From an uncultured Bacteroidales bacterium (GTDB taxonomy: Bacteria > Bacteroidota > Bacteroidia > Bacteroidales > Muribaculaceae): DNA of 32,454 bases. Position 1 is the first letter of the stretch. Every line of letters starts with the position of its first letter. The notes below the pieces were generated by a model. It was not told the origin of the DNA, did no database searches, and saw only the letters and a program-made list of their open reading frames with translations. Location of the stretch: positions 1 to 32,454 of the forward strand of contig CAMWNG010000017.1 in assembly GCA_947175575.1 (NCBI GenBank), in the 5' to 3' direction. Below, in pieces: positions 30,978 to 32,454 of this stretch. Made by a program: the position numbers and the translations under genes.

Positions 30978-31627
30978 TGTACTCGTTCGAAAGTTACTTC
31001 GCCGAAGAAATCGGGACGGTGGAAGTCCGGTTTGTCGGTCTTGATCGGATTCCATGACAGGTAATGAGGGTCAGAAGTGGCTGACGCGCATTTGTAGAAA
31101 TTGCAGCGCATGGTCTCAGGCATATGGTCGGCGTCAAGGCCTATAAGGTCAAGCGGAATCACAGCGAGCAGGTTCCACGTGAAAAGGCCTTCGAGTTCGC
31201 AGAAGGGTCTCGAACCGGCCGACGGGTATCGTTTGATTCTGGCGAGCTGTTCGTCAGTGAGTCTGGTAGGTTCCGGACGCTTGAACCGGCGCGAGGCGTT
31301 GATGGCTCCGATACAGTTGAACTCGAAATTCCAGTATTCTCCGTCGCCTTTGGGATCGAGAAAAAATTCCACGCACGAGTCCTGGCTTACGGGCGACTGG
31401 TTGGCTGTGTTTTCTGCACGCAGATAGTTGCAGCGGGTGAGGAAATCTATATAAATAGCCGTGGATGAGTAAGCTATCGAAAACTGTGCCATGGGACGAT
31501 AGGATGCGACTTCGGGCCAGTTTACTTTGTCGATGATTCCACGTGCGCCGCGCGAATCAAGTGTGCTGAGGATAGCTTCGGTGGTATCCAGAGAGTCGAG
31601 TATGTCGAGACGAGGTATTGTCAGCAT
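30974..31627 (-). CDS. CBM9-like carbohydrate-binding-fold protein
   Basis: The 217-residue protein resembles the carbohydrate-binding family 9-like group (DOMON-related beta-sandwich): FSIAYSSTAIYIDFLTRCNY, QDSCVEFFLDPKGDGEYWNFEFNCIG and the late FTWNLLAVIPLDLIG. In most family members this domain is attached to secreted enzymes. Here it stands alone and has no signal peptide. ATG at 31627 is chosen over a TTG at 31651, which would overlap the exporter gene. It starts four bases after the LysE-family stop and ends in an ATGA overlap with the NlpC/P60 gene, so all three are tightly linked. The ligand is unknown, and a sugar or muropeptide is only a guess. Confidence 0.83.
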   Translation of the reverse strand: MLTIPRLDILDSLDTTEAILSTLDSRGARGIIDKVNWPEVASYRPMAQFSIAYSSTAIYIDFLTRCNYLRAENTANQSPVSQDSCVEFFLDPKGDGEYWNFEFNCIGAINASRRFKRPEPTRLTDEQLARIKRYPSAGSRPFCELEGLFTWNLLAVIPLDLIGLDADHMPETMRCNFYKCASATSDPHYLSWNPIKTDKPDFHRPDFFGEVTFERVQ

Positions 31628-31631
31628 AGTC

Positions 31632-32279
31632 TTAAGGTTTGAGAAGGTCAAGGATGGCCATGGTCACGCCTATGGCTCCCATAATGAATAATATTGCGGC
31701 CACAACACGGTTGATGAGCCAGAGAGATCGTACGTTTATGCGATGACGCAGTCGGCTTACAAGCCATGTAATTCCGTACCACCAGCATATGGCGCCGCCG
31801 AGGATTCCGATGTACATTGCGATATAATGCACAAGGCCAATGTCGGGCAGGAGGATGGTGAAGCGCGCGAACAGTCCGACGATGAAAAACAGAATCAGCG
31901 GGTTGGAAAATGTAAGTAGAAAACCGGTGACGAAATCGCTCCAGTAATTGTTCGCCGGAATCTGATCCACCGTCTTGAGTTCGCGTGTGGGGTTTTTGCG
32001 GAAAAGGAATACGGCGAAAATGGCGAGGACCACTCCGCCGCCGAGTTGCAGCCATACTTGTTGCTGTTCGATGAAATCTGTGACAAAGCTTAACCCGAGT
32101 CCTGCTAAGAGGCAGTAAATCAGGTCGCTCAGGGCAGCGCCGAGGCCGGTTACAAATGCCGGGAAGCGCCCTTTGCTCAAGGTGCGCTGTATGATTAGCA
32201 TGCCAATCGGACCCATAGGCGCTGAGATAAGCGCTCCTATAGCCATGGCACGTGGCAATATGTATATTAACTGCTCCAT
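31632..32279 (-). CDS. LysE/RhtB-family exporter
   Basis: The 215-residue inner-membrane protein has about six spans and the LysE-superfamily N-terminal signature GALISAPMGPIGMLIIQRTL (residues about 14-33), followed by FVTGLGAALSDLIYCLLAGLG. LysE proteins export amino acids or related small molecules. The substrate here is unknown, although linkage to cell-wall peptide genes makes an amino acid or dipeptide plausible. ATG at 32279 is chosen over a TTG at 32285, since related proteins have about 12-15 residues before the signature. A consensus promoter lies immediately upstream, leaving room for at most a few untranslated bases. It heads the run LysE-CBM9-NlpC/P60-epimerase. Confidence 0.92.
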   Translation of the reverse strand: MEQLIYILPRAMAIGALISAPMGPIGMLIIQRTLSKGRFPAFVTGLGAALSDLIYCLLAGLGLSFVTDFIEQQQVWLQLGGGVVLAIFAVFLFRKNPTRELKTVDQIPANNYWSDFVTGFLLTFSNPLILFFIVGLFARFTILLPDIGLVHYIAMYIGILGGAICWWYGITWLVSRLRHRINVRSLWLINRVVAAILFIMGAIGVTMAILDLLKP

Positions 32280-32289
32280 TTCCAAAAAG

Positions 32290-32321
32290 CAAAGTTAACA
32301 AAAATCCCTCAATTTCGCAAA
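32290..32321 (-). promoter_or_regulatory. Consensus promoter of the LysE-family operon
   Basis: On the minus strand TTTG (32318-32321) and TAACTTTG (32290-32297) are exactly 20 bases apart. The -7 box ends 10 bases before the ATG at 32279, so the predicted transcript starts within about five bases of the start codon. Confidence 0.87.
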
Positions 32322-32378
32322 TGAAAATTGAGAGATTATGTTAAAAGAGTGTGCTCACGGATTTCCGATGAGTGGAGC

Positions 32379-32397
32379 GTCTGCATCTCATGCAGAC
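32379..32397. other. Short perfect hairpin next to the repeat copy
   Basis: GTCTGCAT (32379-32386) and ATGCAGAC (32390-32397) form an 8-bp stem with loop CTC. No T-run follows on either side, so it is not an obvious terminator. It lies ten bases left of the repeat copy at 32407 and may mark the end of a gene or transcript beyond the window. Confidence 0.45.
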
Positions 32398-32406
32398 TGA
32401 GACCCG

Positions 32407-32454
32407 GTTCCCCAATATTTGTTAACGCTGAGGCGGTCAAGCGTTATGCAGATG
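32407..32454 (+). repeat. Second copy of the right arm of the 9136-9351 element, cut by the window end
   Basis: These 48 bases match the reverse complement of 9302-9349 at 42 positions. The first 19 bases (GTTCCCCAATATTTGTTAA) are identical, and a second identical block, GGCGGTCAAGCGT, lies inside. The copy continues past the end of the window, so its other end cannot be seen. Confidence 0.7.

Noticed and set aside
31648-32301. Second minus-strand frame of 217 codons covering the LysE-family gene
   Set aside because: It is His/Arg-rich and out of frame with the conserved LysE signature. It would also start inside the promoter.
1-32454. CRISPR arrays, prophage, IS transposases or defence genes
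   Set aside because: Both strands were read for repeat-spacer periodicity and for family motifs. None was found, and the GLUG repeats are protein-level repeats and not DNA arrays.

Overview
The window looks like a chromosomal segment of a Bacteroidales bacterium, most likely a Muribaculaceae-type gut commensal. That placement is an inference with no phylogeny behind it. It rests on base composition near 50% GC by eye, on several promoters of the Bacteroidota form TTTG-N20-TAnnTTTG, on the near absence of Shine-Dalgarno sites, on DUF4293 and GLUG-repeat lipoproteins, and on the gene order purH-mreB-mreC-mreD-mrdA-rodA. Most of the window is conserved core genome. The less ordinary material is at the left end (1-9120), in intergenic repeats, and in the cell-wall cluster at the right end.

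Left part, mostly + strand: a truncated tRNA-Ser(UGA) on the minus strand with a textbook promoter; a membrane-spanning regulator with a periplasmic TPR domain and a cytoplasmic AraC-type helix-turn-helix; a large surface lipoprotein with 17 GLUG-type repeats; a CstA-family transporter; and a secreted GHL10-type glycosidase with Fn3-like domains and a T9SS-like C-terminus. The regulator and the glycosidase are preceded by closely related promoter segments, which suggests common control.

Middle, minus strand (9356-17036): the elongasome operon purH-mreB-mreC-mreD-mrdA-rodA, with overlapping genes in its distal half, and rpmH (L34) upstream with its own promoter and terminator. A 216-bp element bounded by 21-bp inverted repeats sits directly after rodA. 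A second copy of one of its arms starts at the very end of the window. Upstream of rpmH, also on the minus strand (17239-20751), lie dacB (PBP4), an uncharacterised acidic protein, rsmI and a coiled-coil lipoprotein.

Right part: a + strand trio (TetR regulator, TPR protein, DUF4293 membrane protein; 20890-24132) ends at a strong bidirectional hairpin. It faces a minus-strand series read from the right end: LysE-family exporter, CBM9-like protein, transglutaminase/SH3/NlpC-P60 protein, Tat-type dipeptide epimerase, aspS, Nif3-like protein and a zinc-ribbon coiled-coil protein. The NlpC/P60 enzyme and the epimerase together suggest cleavage and use of peptidoglycan peptides. Cell-wall synthesis (mre/mrdA/rodA), trimming (dacB) and turnover (NlpC/P60 plus epimerase) are therefore all represented. 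No phage, IS transposase, CRISPR array or defence system was seen.
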